From: Phenylobacterium sp. Root1290
GTDB lineage: Bacteria; Pseudomonadota; Alphaproteobacteria; Caulobacterales; Caulobacteraceae
DNA length: 64,000 nucleotides
Assembly (NCBI RefSeq): GCF_001425305.1
Contig: NZ_LMEE01000005.1
Coordinates: 62,001 to 126,000 of the forward strand
Reading direction: 5' to 3'
Below are positions 27,645 to 37,201 of this stretch, one piece after another. The stretch's first letter is position 1; each line of letters starts with the position of its first letter. The notes under the pieces are model-generated. The model had not been told where the DNA came from. It was given only the letters and a program-made list of their open reading frames with translations, and did no database searches. A program made the position numbers and the translations under genes.

Positions 27645-30129
27645 ACTGGTCCTGCTCTCGCCGCTTGACGGCTGGGCCGCGCCGCTGGCCGAGGTCCCCG
27701 ATCCGGTGTTCGCCCAGGCCATGCTGGGGGACGGTGTGGCGGTCGATCCGACCGGCTCGGTGCTGCATGCGCCTTGTGACGGCACGATCATCTCGGTCCA
27801 CGCCGCGCGTCACGCAGTCAGCCTGCGGGCTGAGGGCGGCGTGGAGATCCTGATGCACGTCGGGCTCGACACCGTGACCCTGGGCGGCGAGGGCTTCGAG
27901 GTCCACGTCGCCGAAGGCCAGGCCGTGCGGGTCGGCGAGCGGCTGATTTCCTTCGATCTTGCGGTGCTGGCCGAGCACGCCAAGAGCTTGATCACGCCGA
28001 TCGTCGTCACCGATGCGGCAGGCCGCACGATCGCAACGCGGATCACAGGCGCGGCGGTGAAGGTCGGCGATCGGCTGCTGACACTGTCGCCGCCGGCCCG
28101 TGTGGCCGAGACGGCCCCTGTGGCCGGCCCCGAACTGACCCGCGCCATCGTCGTGCCGCTGGTCCACGGCCTGCACGCGCGTCCCGCGGCGCGCGTCGCT
28201 GAGGTCGCCAAACGCTTCCAGGCCGAGGTTTCGCTGCTGGCGCTCAATCGCCGCGCCAATGCACGCAGTCCGGTCGGGATCATGTCGCTGGGCCTGCGGC
28301 ACGGCGATGCCGCCACCCTAGCCGCCGCAGGTCCCGACGCCGCCGCGGCGCTGGAGGCGCTGGCCGAGCTGATCGAGGGCGGGATGGGCGAGGGCGCGCC
28401 GATCCGTCCCCCTGCGCCTGAGATCGCGCTCGCCAAGCGCGCGGCGCTCGCGCAGCTGAAGGGCGTGATGGCTTCGCCGGGCCTGGCCGTCGGCAAGGCC
28501 GTGCGGCTGTTTGTCGAAGAGCTTCAGGTCGTCGAGGCGGGCCAGGGCGCTGCGCACGAGCGCGCGGCGTTGGAGGCGGCGCTGGCCGCCGTCAGCGCCA
28601 AGATCGCGCGCGAGGCCGAGAGCGGCGAGGGTCAGGCGCGGCGCGCCATCCTGGGCGCGCACGCCGCGTTCCTGGACGATCCGGAACTAACCGGCCAGGC
28701 GGCGCGGCTGATCGGCGAGGGCAAGAGCGCGGGGTTCGCCTGGCGCAGCGCCATCGGCGCCTATGTGGAGGCGTTGCGCGGCCTGGGCGACCGCCGGATC
28801 GCCGAGCGCGTGGACGACCTGCTGGACCTCGAGCGGCGGGTTCTGCTGATCCTGGCCGGCGAGGAGGACCGGGGCCCCGACCTGCCGCCCGGCGCGATCC
28901 TGTTGGCCGAGGAGCTGCTGCCCTCGCAGCTGATGGGCCTGGACGCCGCGCGGCTGGCCGGGATCTGCACGGCCAAGGGCGGTCCGACCTCGCACGTGGC
29001 TATCCTGGCCGCCTCAATGGGGGTCCCGGCGGTGGTGGCCGCCGGGGCGGGCGTGGCGGCGATCAATGAGGGGACCAGCCTGATCCTCGACGCCGACGCG
29101 GGACTGCTGCACGTGGCGCCCGACGCCAAGGCGCTGGAGGCGGCGCAGACCACGCTGGCGGTTCGGGCCGAGCGCCGGGTGGCGGCGCGGGCCGCGTCGC
29201 GCGAAGACTGCCGCATGGCCGACGGCACGCGGATCAAGGTCTATGCGAACCTCGGCTCGCTGGTCGACGCCGAGGCCGCGGAGGCGGCGGGGGCCGAGGG
29301 CTGCGGTCTGTTGCGGACCGAGTTTCTGTTCCTCGAGCGCGAGACCGCGCCCGACGAGGACGAGCAGACCGAGCGCTACGGAGCCATCGCCGCGGCCATG
29401 GGCGGGCGGCCGATGATCATCCGCCTGCTCGATGTCGGCGGTGACAAGACTGCGAGCTATCTCCCTATCTGGCCTGAAGAAAATCCGGCCCTGGGGGTGC
29501 GCGGCGTGCGCGTTCTGATGCGCCGGCCGCAGGTCCTGAAGACCCAGCTCCGGGCCATTCTGCGCGGGGCGCCGCACGCCAAGATCATGATCCCGATGGT
29601 CGCCAGCCTGTCCGAGCTGCGGGCCGTCCGCGCGGCGCTGGATGAGGCGCGGCGCGAGATGGGCCGGGTCGGGCGCACCGACCTTGGCGTGATGATCGAG
29701 ACCCCGGCGGCGGCGGCCACGGCCGATCTGCTGGCGGCCGAGGCCGACTTCCTTTCGGTGGGGACCAACGACCTGACGCAGTACGCGCTGGCCATGGATC
29801 GCGGCAATCCGGACCTAGCCGGCGAGATCGACGCTCTGCACCCGGCGGTGCTGCGGATGATCGCCCAGGCCAGCGAGGGCGGGCGCAAGCACGCGCTGTG
29901 GACCGGCGTCTGCGGCGGCCTGGCCGGCGACCTCGCCGCCGTGCCGATCCTGATCGGCCTGGGCGTCAGCGAGCTCTCCATGCCCTCGGCGGCGATCCCC
30001 GAGGCCAAGGCCCTGATCCGAACCCTGTCGCCCGAGCCGTGCGCAGACCTGGCGCGGCGGGCGCTGGCCCAGCCGTCCGCCGAAGCCGTGCGGGCGCTCT
30101 CGAACACCTTCCTGACCGGAGAAGCCTGA
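27634..30129 (+). CDS. nagF: Fused PTS EIIA(Glc)-HPr-Enzyme I for N-acetylglucosamine
   Basis: An 831-aa multiphosphoryl transfer protein joining three PTS components. The EIIA(Glc)-type domain (1-150) has its phosphohistidine H75 in ILMHVGLDTV; HPr (about 165-250) has H181 in VHGLHARPAAR; Enzyme I (about 275-831) has H454 in GGPTSHVAIL and the PEP-binding FLSVGTNDLTQYALAMDRGN. Phosphate from PEP would pass through all three to the IIBC protein encoded next, whose ATG overlaps this stop (TGATG). HPr residue 46-like serine regulation region reads SPVGIMSLG. This makes the system independent of a separate ptsHI. Confidence 0.95.
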   Translation: MTAELVLLSPLDGWAAPLAEVPDPVFAQAMLGDGVAVDPTGSVLHAPCDGTIISVHAARHAVSLRAEGGVEILMHVGLDTVTLGGEGFEVHVAEGQAVRVGERLISFDLAVLAEHAKSLITPIVVTDAAGRTIATRITGAAVKVGDRLLTLSPPARVAETAPVAGPELTRAIVVPLVHGLHARPAARVAEVAKRFQAEVSLLALNRRANARSPVGIMSLGLRHGDAATLAAAGPDAAAALEALAELIEGGMGEGAPIRPPAPEIALAKRAALAQLKGVMASPGLAVGKAVRLFVEELQVVEAGQGAAHERAALEAALAAVSAKIAREAESGEGQARRAILGAHAAFLDDPELTGQAARLIGEGKSAGFAWRSAIGAYVEALRGLGDRRIAERVDDLLDLERRVLLILAGEEDRGPDLPPGAILLAEELLPSQLMGLDAARLAGICTAKGGPTSHVAILAASMGVPAVVAAGAGVAAINEGTSLILDADAGLLHVAPDAKALEAAQTTLAVRAERRVAARAASREDCRMADGTRIKVYANLGSLVDAEAAEAAGAEGCGLLRTEFLFLERETAPDEDEQTERYGAIAAAMGGRPMIIRLLDVGGDKTASYLPIWPEENPALGVRGVRVLMRRPQVLKTQLRAILRGAPHAKIMIPMVASLSELRAVRAALDEARREMGRVGRTDLGVMIETPAAAATADLLAAEADFLSVGTNDLTQYALAMDRGNPDLAGEIDALHPAVLRMIAQASEGGRKHALWTGVCGGLAGDLAAVPILIGLGVSELSMPSAAIPEAKALIRTLSPEPCADLARRALAQPSAEAVRALSNTFLTGEA

Positions 30130-31817
30130 TGGCCTCGCCCCTCGAAGCGCTGCAATCCCTTGGCCGGGCGCTGATGTTGCCCATCGCCGTGCTGCCGGCG
30201 GCCGGTCTGCTGCTGAGGTTGGGGCAGCCCGACCTGCTCGACGTGGCGTTCATCGCCGCGGCGGGGGAGGCGATCTTCGCCAACCTCGGCCTGCTGTTCG
30301 CGGCGGGCGTCGCGGTGGGGCTGGCGCGGGACAACAACGGCGCCGCCGGGCTGGCGGGGGTGGTCTGCTTCCTGATCGCCTCGCGCAGCGCCGAGGTGCT
30401 GCTGCACGTGCCGCCCGAGGCGCTGAAGGGCATGACCGGCGACGCCGTGGGCCTGGCTGCCGCGGCCTTCAAGGAGAAGGCCATCGCCAAGGTCTCGGTG
30501 CCCATTGGCATTCTGTCGGGCCTTGTGGGCGGCCAGTTCTACAATCGCTTCTCGAACATCAAGCTACCGGAATATCTCGCCTTTTTCGGAGGCCGGCGGT
30601 TCGTGCCGATCGTCGCCGGCCTGGCGGGCCTGGCCCTGGGCGGCTTCGTCGGCTTCACCTATGAGGGGCTGGACGCCGGCATGGACGGCGCCAGCCGCGC
30701 CATCGTCGGTTCGGGCGAGGCGGGTCTGTTCATCTATGGCGTGCTGAACCGCGCGCTGATCGTCACCGGGCTCCACCACATCCTCAACAACATCGCCTGG
30801 TTCATCGTCGGGGACTTTCACGGCGCGACGGGCGACCTGAACCGGTTCTTCGCCGGGGATCCGAGCGCCGGAGCCTTCATGGCCGGGTTCTTCCCGGTGA
30901 TGATGTTCGGCCTGCCGGCGGCGTGCCTGGCCATGTACCACGCCGCCCCCGCGCACCGGCGCAAGGCGGTCGGCGGGATGCTCGCCTCGATGGCGCTGAC
31001 CACCTTCCTGACCGGCGTGACCGAGCCGATCGAGTTCAGCTTCATGTTCCTGGCGCCGGTCCTGTACGCGATCCATGCGGTGCTGACGGGGCTGTCGTTC
31101 ATCGTCATGAGCCTGCTGGACGTAAAGCTGGGCTTTGGGTTCTCGGCCGGGTTCTTCGACTATGCGCTGAACTTCGGAAAGGCGACTAACCCGCTGTATT
31201 TGTTGCCGATCGGATTGGCTTATTTCGGGCTGTACTACGGCGTCTTCCGCTGGGCTATCGCGCGGTTCGACCTCAAGACGCCGGGGCGCGAGCCCGAGGC
31301 CGCGCCCGACGCCGCCGCGCCGCGGCCCTTGAGCGGCCGCCGCGGCGAGGACTTCGTCGCCGCCCTGGGCGGGGCGGGCAATCTCGTCAGCGTCGACGCC
31401 TGCACGACCCGGCTGCGGCTGGTGGTGGCGGACCAGTCCGCGGTCGACGAGGCGGGGCTGAAGGCCCTGGGATCGCGCGGGATGGTCCGCCCGTCCGACA
31501 AGGCGCTGCAGGTCGTGTTGGGGCCGGTGGCCGATCAGGTGGCCGGCGAGATCCGGGCGGCGATGGCCGGCGCACCGCTTGCCGCGCCGGTCGTTGCCGC
31601 GACGCCGGCGCCGGGCGCAGCGTTCGACGTCGGCCCCTGGCTGGCCGGTCTGGGCGGGGCGGGCAACGTCGTCGAGGCCGGGCTGAAGGCGGGCCGGGTC
31701 AGTGCGCGGCTGGTCGATCCGGCGGCGCTGGACGAGGCGCTGCTGCTGGCGGGCGGGGCGCGCGGCGTGGCCCGGTTGCCGAACGGCCAGGTGCAGATCC
31801 TGCTGCGTCCGGCCTAG
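30129..31817 (+). CDS. nagE: PTS N-acetylglucosamine permease IIC-IIB with an extra IIB-like domain
   Basis: A 562-aa membrane permease. The IIC part (1-385) starts ALQSLGRALMLPIAVLPAAG and has about ten helices plus the sugar-site TGVTEPIEFSFMFLAP. The IIB domain (about 408-475) has the phosphocysteine C425 in VDACTTRLRL. After an Ala/Pro linker, a second domain (about 495-562) repeats the GGAGN ... R pattern but carries K520 where the cysteine should be. EIIA comes from the fused upstream protein. Imported GlcNAc becomes GlcNAc-6-phosphate for NagA. The degenerate repeat may be structural or regulatory. Confidence 0.93.
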   Translation: MASPLEALQSLGRALMLPIAVLPAAGLLLRLGQPDLLDVAFIAAAGEAIFANLGLLFAAGVAVGLARDNNGAAGLAGVVCFLIASRSAEVLLHVPPEALKGMTGDAVGLAAAAFKEKAIAKVSVPIGILSGLVGGQFYNRFSNIKLPEYLAFFGGRRFVPIVAGLAGLALGGFVGFTYEGLDAGMDGASRAIVGSGEAGLFIYGVLNRALIVTGLHHILNNIAWFIVGDFHGATGDLNRFFAGDPSAGAFMAGFFPVMMFGLPAACLAMYHAAPAHRRKAVGGMLASMALTTFLTGVTEPIEFSFMFLAPVLYAIHAVLTGLSFIVMSLLDVKLGFGFSAGFFDYALNFGKATNPLYLLPIGLAYFGLYYGVFRWAIARFDLKTPGREPEAAPDAAAPRPLSGRRGEDFVAALGGAGNLVSVDACTTRLRLVVADQSAVDEAGLKALGSRGMVRPSDKALQVVLGPVADQVAGEIRAAMAGAPLAAPVVAATPAPGAAFDVGPWLAGLGGAGNVVEAGLKAGRVSARLVDPAALDEALLLAGGARGVARLPNGQVQILLRPA

Positions 31818-31890
31818 CCGAGCGGCAGGTTTTCGGGCCCGGCTTCCAGGTACTGTCGCGATAGGGGGCGAAGTTGGGCGTTTGCGGGCC

Positions 31891-31948
31891 CTCTATCGTC
31901 GCTACCGGCAGGTTTGGGCCCGCCAACCTGCCGGTAGCGACGATAGAG
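31891..31948. terminator. Perfect 24-bp stem hairpin downstream of nagE
   Basis: Bases 31891-31914 are the exact reverse complement of 31925-31948 with a 10-nt loop (TGGGCCCGCC). It sits 73 nt after the nagE stop and 2 nt from the stop of the convergent small gene, so it could act as a two-way terminator. No run of T follows on either strand, and the length is unusual for a terminator. Confidence 0.6.
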
Positions 31949-31950
31949 CG

Positions 31951-32163
31951 CTAGAGCAGGTGGCGAAGCCAGGGCTCGGGCGTCCAGGGCGGTAGGGAGG
32001 AGAGCGCCACGCGCCGACCGTCGAGGTGAACCTCGACCGGGTAGCCGTCGATTTCAAAGCGCTTGCCCAGGGCGATCGCAGCCTGGTCGTCGTCGCATTG
32101 CGCCGTCTGCGTGCGGAACCGCTCGCCGAGGTGATTGACCAGTGAGAAGGAGTAGATGCGCAT
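31951..32163 (-). CDS. Small conserved-looking cytoplasmic protein
   Basis: A 70-aa protein starting MRIYSFSLVNHLGERFRTQT. It resembles small alphaproteobacterial proteins with an aspartate-rich 'DDDQAAIALGKRF' stretch followed by a short strand-turn-strand (PVEVHLDGRRVALSSLP), similar to the DUF6894-type group, but that assignment is a guess. No RBS is obvious; the start is chosen because the upstream in-frame part is arginine-rich and unconserved in style. It ends against the 24-bp hairpin. Function unknown. Confidence 0.5.
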   Translation of the reverse strand: MRIYSFSLVNHLGERFRTQTAQCDDDQAAIALGKRFEIDGYPVEVHLDGRRVALSSLPPWTPEPWLRHLL

Positions 32164-32270
32164 GCAACCCCGATCACCGCGAGCGCGGTGCAAGACCGGG
32201 GGATATGCACTGAGCATATGCTCACATGGTCTCGCCGACAAGGAATTCGACACGGTCCGCGCCGCTATTT

Positions 32271-32474
32271 TCAGGTCTGGTGCGAGGTCATGACCACCTC
32301 GGTGGGGGCCGGCGTCACGATCCACGGTTGATGGCCGCGGGCTGCGTGCTGGACGGCCGCGCCGACGTCGCGCCTGTCGACCGGCTGGCCGCAGGTGGCG
32401 CAGACATGAAAGTGGCGGGCGTCGTCGATCGGTTCGTGATCGGCGCGCCCGATGTAGTGAAGCTCGCGGGACAT
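32271..32474 (-). CDS. Small possible zinc-binding protein
   Basis: A 67-aa protein with one CxxC pair (CATCGQPVDRRD, about residues 25-36) and several histidines (HFHVC, HAARGH) that could complete a metal site. It is supported by an excellent ribosome-binding site, AAGGAGGTCCG, directly before the ATG at 32474. It lies between the other small gene and the iron-related operon, same strand. Nothing specific can be said of its role. Confidence 0.55.
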   Translation of the reverse strand: MSRELHYIGRADHEPIDDARHFHVCATCGQPVDRRDVGAAVQHAARGHQPWIVTPAPTEVVMTSHQT

Positions 32475-32557
32475 CGGACCTCCTTGGCGCCCCGCAAGAC
32501 GACTCGCCAGGAGGTCCCGCGGTTCCCGCCCTAGGGGATCAAGGACCTCGCGGCGGG

Positions 32558-32860
32558 CTAGGAGGCGCGGGGCGCCAGCAGCCGCGCGAGCAGGGCGGGG
32601 CGGACGGTGAGGGTGGTGACCACGGCGCCTGCGGCCAGACCAGCGCCGAGGATCCCGGCGACGAGGCCGACCCCGCCGCCGATGACGCCGACCAGGATCG
32701 CCAGGACGAACAGCGCCTTGCTGGACAGTCGCAGCCGGGCGCGGCGCTCGGCCGGGCAGGCGTGGCCGGTCACCTGCCGATGGTGGCGGTCCATGGACAG
32801 CGCCGCGCTGATGAAGGCGGCGAAGGCGAGCGGGGCGCTGACGAAGCCGAGCAGTTCCAT
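32558..32860 (-). CDS. DUF3325-family membrane protein
   Basis: A 100-aa protein with three hydrophobic segments (about residues 5-22, 48-66 and 68-88) and the basic loop DRHHRQVTGH typical of DUF3325. This family accompanies PepSY membrane proteins in iron-siderophore uptake operons. It follows the PepSY gene by 4 nt, so it is the last gene of a three-gene operon. The family's biochemical role is not known. Confidence 0.75.
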   Translation of the reverse strand: MELLGFVSAPLAFAAFISAALSMDRHHRQVTGHACPAERRARLRLSSKALFVLAILVGVIGGGVGLVAGILGAGLAAGAVVTTLTVRPALLARLLAPRAS

Positions 32861-32864
32861 GACG

Positions 32865-34406
32865 CTACTCCGCCGCCGCCGTGCGCGCGGCCCGGCGCGG
32901 CGCCGGGGCGGCGACGCGGCCGGCCCGGCGGGCCATGAACAGGAAGCCGCCGCCCAGCGCCACCAAGGTCAGGTCGAGCGCGACCATGGCCCAGTCGCCG
33001 GCGGCGAGGCTGGCGGCGAGATTGCGTCCGCCGGTCGCCGCCGACAGCAGGGGGATGGCGGCGAAGGCGAAGGCGGCGAGCCAGGCGGTCTCGGTCCAGG
33101 CGCGCTTCTGGGGGCGCAGGGCGCTGTAGACGATGGTCGCGGCGATGGTGGCCAGGAAGATGCGGCCCTCGACTGCGGGGCGATCGGCGAGGCCGGCGGG
33201 CAGCAGGCGGTCGGCCCAGAAGAAGCCGGCGATGGCCAGCGGCAGGCCCATCACCGCCCCGACGTTCATCACCTCGACCAGGCGGAAGCCGAAATAGGGC
33301 TTGGCCGGGTTCGCCAGCTTGCGGCGGCGCGAGACGGTCCAGAGCACCAGGCCCGAGGCGATCAGCCCGCAGCCGGAAAGGCCGGCGAAGAAGTAGAGCC
33401 AGCGCAGGGCCGGGCCGGCGAACTCGGCCATGTGCAGGCCATAGAGCAGGTCGTTGGTGGCCATGGCCGGGCCGGGCGGCGGGGAGACCGCCAGCAGCCG
33501 GCCGCTGACGCCGTCGAAGACCGCGCCGCTGACCGGGCGGCTGAGGCGTCCCTGATTGTCCCGGTGCAGGCTGACGCGGGCCGAGGCGTCGCCCGGATTG
33601 TTGACGGTCAGTCGGCCGACCTTGCCGCCCAGCTCGCGCTCGGCGGTGGCGATCATCGGGGCGAGCGGGGCCATGACGGCGGGCTTGCCGGCGCGCTCGG
33701 GCATGCCGCGGGTCTCGGGCGCGCTGTCGGCGTAGAAGGCCGCGGCGTCCTGGCCATAGGCGCCTGTCATGCCGAACGGCATGAAGGTCGTCGCCAGGGT
33801 GACGATCCCGGTCAGGGCGATGAACAGGTGGAACGGCAGGGCCAGGGCGCCGAGCACGTTGTGACCGTCCAGCCAGGCGCGCTGGCCGCCCTTCTCTGGT
33901 CGGAAGGTGAAGAAGTCCGAGAAGATCCGCTTGTGGGTGATCACCCCGCTGACCACTGCGCTGGCGAAGAACGCCGCGGCCAGGCAGGCGGCCAGCCGTC
34001 CGAAGGGATAGGGGGCCATCAGCTCGAAGTGGAAGCGGTAGAACATCTCGCCGCCGCCGGTGGGCGGATCGACGGCGGGGGCGCCCGTGGCCGGGTCCAG
34101 GTCGGCCTGGCCGTAGGTCCCGTCGAGGTTGGACCAGAAGGCGAGCATGTCGCGTTCCTGGCCGTTGGTCGCCTGGACGCCGAACAGGGTCGCCTGGGGC
34201 GCGGCGACCAGCAGATGGTCGTAGGCGCGCTGCAGCCCGACGGCCGGGTCGGAGCGAGCGCTCAGCGAGGGGCGGGTCCAGGCCTCGATCTCGTGCCGGA
34301 AGACGGTGGCTGTCCCGGTCGCGAAGATGGCGAACACCAGCCAGCCGCAGATCAGGCCGGTCCAGGTATGCAGCCAACTCATCGATGCGCGCAGGCCGCC
34401 GTTCAT
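32865..34406 (-). CDS. PepSY-domain membrane protein (iron-uptake reductase-like)
   Basis: A 513-aa PepSY-associated TM protein. The N-terminal helix MSWLHTWTGLICGWLVFAIF, the next ATGTATVFRHEIEAWTRP with its histidine, and later HNVLGALALPFHLFIALTGI are family hallmarks; a large periplasmic region with PepSY-like folds lies between helices. Such proteins are proposed to reduce ferric siderophore complexes in the periplasm, with histidines binding heme. The start at 34406 overlaps the DUF3649 stop by ATGA. Flanking DUF3649 and DUF3325 genes give the classic accessory operon. Confidence 0.85.
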   Translation of the reverse strand: MNGGLRASMSWLHTWTGLICGWLVFAIFATGTATVFRHEIEAWTRPSLSARSDPAVGLQRAYDHLLVAAPQATLFGVQATNGQERDMLAFWSNLDGTYGQADLDPATGAPAVDPPTGGGEMFYRFHFELMAPYPFGRLAACLAAAFFASAVVSGVITHKRIFSDFFTFRPEKGGQRAWLDGHNVLGALALPFHLFIALTGIVTLATTFMPFGMTGAYGQDAAAFYADSAPETRGMPERAGKPAVMAPLAPMIATAERELGGKVGRLTVNNPGDASARVSLHRDNQGRLSRPVSGAVFDGVSGRLLAVSPPPGPAMATNDLLYGLHMAEFAGPALRWLYFFAGLSGCGLIASGLVLWTVSRRRKLANPAKPYFGFRLVEVMNVGAVMGLPLAIAGFFWADRLLPAGLADRPAVEGRIFLATIAATIVYSALRPQKRAWTETAWLAAFAFAAIPLLSAATGGRNLAASLAAGDWAMVALDLTLVALGGGFLFMARRAGRVAAPAPRRAARTAAAE

Positions 34407-34711
34407 GCCGGAACGCCCGCAAGCCAGGCGCCCGTCCAGAGCAGGGCGGCGCCGGCGGCCATGACCAGGGTCGGCTTCCACGCGCTGCGGGCGGCGAAGA
34501 CGAAGACTGGGAGCACGGGCATGGCGATGATGGCGACGAGCGTGCCGGCGACCGCCGCCTCGACGCGGCTCACGCCGGCGAGCGGCAGCAGCCGGGCCAG
34601 GGCAGTGGCCGCGAGCGCGCAGAGGCCATAGTTGGCCCCCACCGCCAGGACGGCGCGCCAGGCGACCGCGAGCCGGTAGGCGACGCCCGCGTTCGCGGAA
34701 GCGGCGGCCAT
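34403..34711 (-). CDS. DUF3649-family membrane protein
   Basis: A protein of 102 aa from the ATG at 34711, or 106 aa from a GTG at 34723, with three predicted helices: YRLAVAWRAVLAVGANYGLC, VEAAVAGTLVAIIAMPVLPV and the C-terminal TLVMAAGAALLWTGAWL. This pattern and its place in front of a PepSY gene identify DUF3649. It is first in the three-gene iron-linked operon. Regulation by Fur is suggested by the dyad about 110 nt upstream. Confidence 0.75.
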   Translation of the reverse strand: MAAASANAGVAYRLAVAWRAVLAVGANYGLCALAATALARLLPLAGVSRVEAAVAGTLVAIIAMPVLPVFVFAARSAWKPTLVMAAGAALLWTGAWLAGVPA

Positions 34712-34819
34712 CAGGCCCTGCACGTCACGGCGCGGCCGCCGACGCCGGCCAGTCCGGCGGCCAGGGCCGGCGGGGAAACGATGCGGGCGGGATCGCGCAA
34801 GAGCTTTGTCCGGTAGAGG

Positions 34820-34846
34820 TGCGAATGGGAATGCGAGGCGTTCGCA
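34820..34846. promoter_or_regulatory. Candidate Fur-type iron box
   Basis: TGCGAATGGGAATGCGA runs into TGCGAGGCGTTCGCA (34832-34846), the latter with exact 5-bp arms. Overlapping TGCGAA/TTCGCA elements of this kind resemble Fur sites of alphaproteobacteria. It is upstream of DUF3649-PepSY-DUF3325, whose families are iron-regulated elsewhere. Confidence 0.45.
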
Positions 34847-34977
34847 TCACGCCTTCTACGCCCGACCCGTGATCGGCTCAAGCGATCGTCGTTATGCTGC
34901 GCGTGCGGCCGAACGGCCCAAGCGTGGCGGCTTGCGCCTTGCGGCGGCGGTTCGTCTGGCGATGTGGGGGGAGTGGT

Positions 34978-35010
34978 GTTTCCCCAACGCCCTGAAAGCG
35001 TTGGGGAAAC
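34978..35010. terminator. 13-bp perfect inverted repeat just 3' of tRNA-Thr
   Basis: GTTTCCCCAACGC (34978-34990) pairs exactly with GCGTTGGGGAAAC (34998-35010) around CCTGAAA. It begins one base from the CCA end of the minus-strand tRNA and is a likely processing or termination stem, though no T-run follows. Confidence 0.55.
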
Positions 35011-35011
35011 A

Positions 35012-35086
<75 letters not shown>

Positions 35087-35191
35087 GAAAGGCGAGGCGG
35101 GGGCTATAGCCAAACCCGCAGCCGGTGGAAAGCCCCAATATGCAGAAACTGCGCTTGACCTGTGGGCTGTCTCGCCGCACCCCCCGTTTTC

Positions 35192-35338
35192 ATGGGAAAG
35201 CAGGACAAAACCCCGGCGCAGGAGCGCGAGGCGCAGCTGGCGGCGGCGCTGCGGGCCAACCTCCGGCGGCGCAAGGCCGCGCCCAAACCGGCCGACAAGC
35301 CTGCTCCCGCGACGGACGATTCGGACAAGGCTTCGTGA
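35192..35338 (+). CDS. Small charged protein upstream of murA
   Basis: A 48-aa basic protein starting MGKQDKTPAQEREAQLAAAL and continuing with an arginine-rich helix (ANLRRRKAA) and an acidic tail. It looks like the short 'conserved hypothetical' that stands before murA in Caulobacter relatives, but I base this on memory of the family style. It is a plausible helical, nucleic-acid- or ribosome-associated peptide; function unknown. murA follows 113 nt downstream. Confidence 0.6.
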   Translation: MGKQDKTPAQEREAQLAAALRANLRRRKAAPKPADKPAPATDDSDKAS

Positions 35339-35451
35339 GGGCGGGGCTCGTGACGGGCCTGCCGCTTTTCGGCGCCGCAGCAGCGCGATAGATAGCGCCC
35401 AAAGGGTTCGACAAGCGCGACCATCGCGCCAGGACCCGCCGAGGGACACGA

Positions 35452-36741
<1,290 letters not shown>

Positions 36742-36742
36742 G

Positions 36743-37162
36743 ATGACGCAAGCGATGCGGCTGCTGGCGCAGGACGCCGAGGACCTGAAGGTGATCGCCG
36801 CGGCGTTGCAGGACGCCGTCGGCAAGATCGGCGACATCTCCTATGAGCCGGCCGGCCGCCGGCTGACCCTGGCGTTCAACCGCTATCGCTGGGAAGCCAA
36901 GGGGGGCGAGCGGGTGCGCTCGGCCGTCCAGGTCGGCGGGGTGATGAGGGTCCAGGCCCGCAAGCTGCGGCGAAACGCCAAGGACGCGGTGGTCGAGCTG
37001 CTGGACGTGGCCTTCGAGCCGGGCGAGGCGCCCGGCGGGGCGGTGACCTTCACCTTCGCCGGCGGCGGCGACCTGCGGGCCGAGGTGGAGTGCCTGGACG
37101 TGGTGCTGGCCGACGTCAGCGCCCCCTGGCCGACGCCCCGGACGCCGAGGCACGAGGCGTAG
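36743..37162 (+). CDS. DUF2948 family protein
   Basis: A 139-aa cytoplasmic protein. AEDLKVIAAALQDAVGKIGD, FNRYRWE and SAVQVGGVMRVQARKLR are the conserved elements of DUF2948, a family found between murA and hisD in many alphaproteobacteria. It is a compact mixed alpha/beta domain without known catalytic residues. It begins 1 nt after the murA stop and lies 39 nt before hisD, so co-transcription is likely. Confidence 0.85.
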   Translation: MTQAMRLLAQDAEDLKVIAAALQDAVGKIGDISYEPAGRRLTLAFNRYRWEAKGGERVRSAVQVGGVMRVQARKLRRNAKDAVVELLDVAFEPGEAPGGAVTFTFAGGGDLRAEVECLDVVLADVSAPWPTPRTPRHEA

Positions 37163-37201
37163 GTCTAGCCCCGCAACGCCGCGGCGTCTAAAGAGCGCGG
37201 C

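Noticed and set aside
32607..34631. Plus-strand open frame of 674 codons opposite the PepSY operon
   Set aside because: No domain, no start signal, and the opposite strand has three recognised families with coupled starts.
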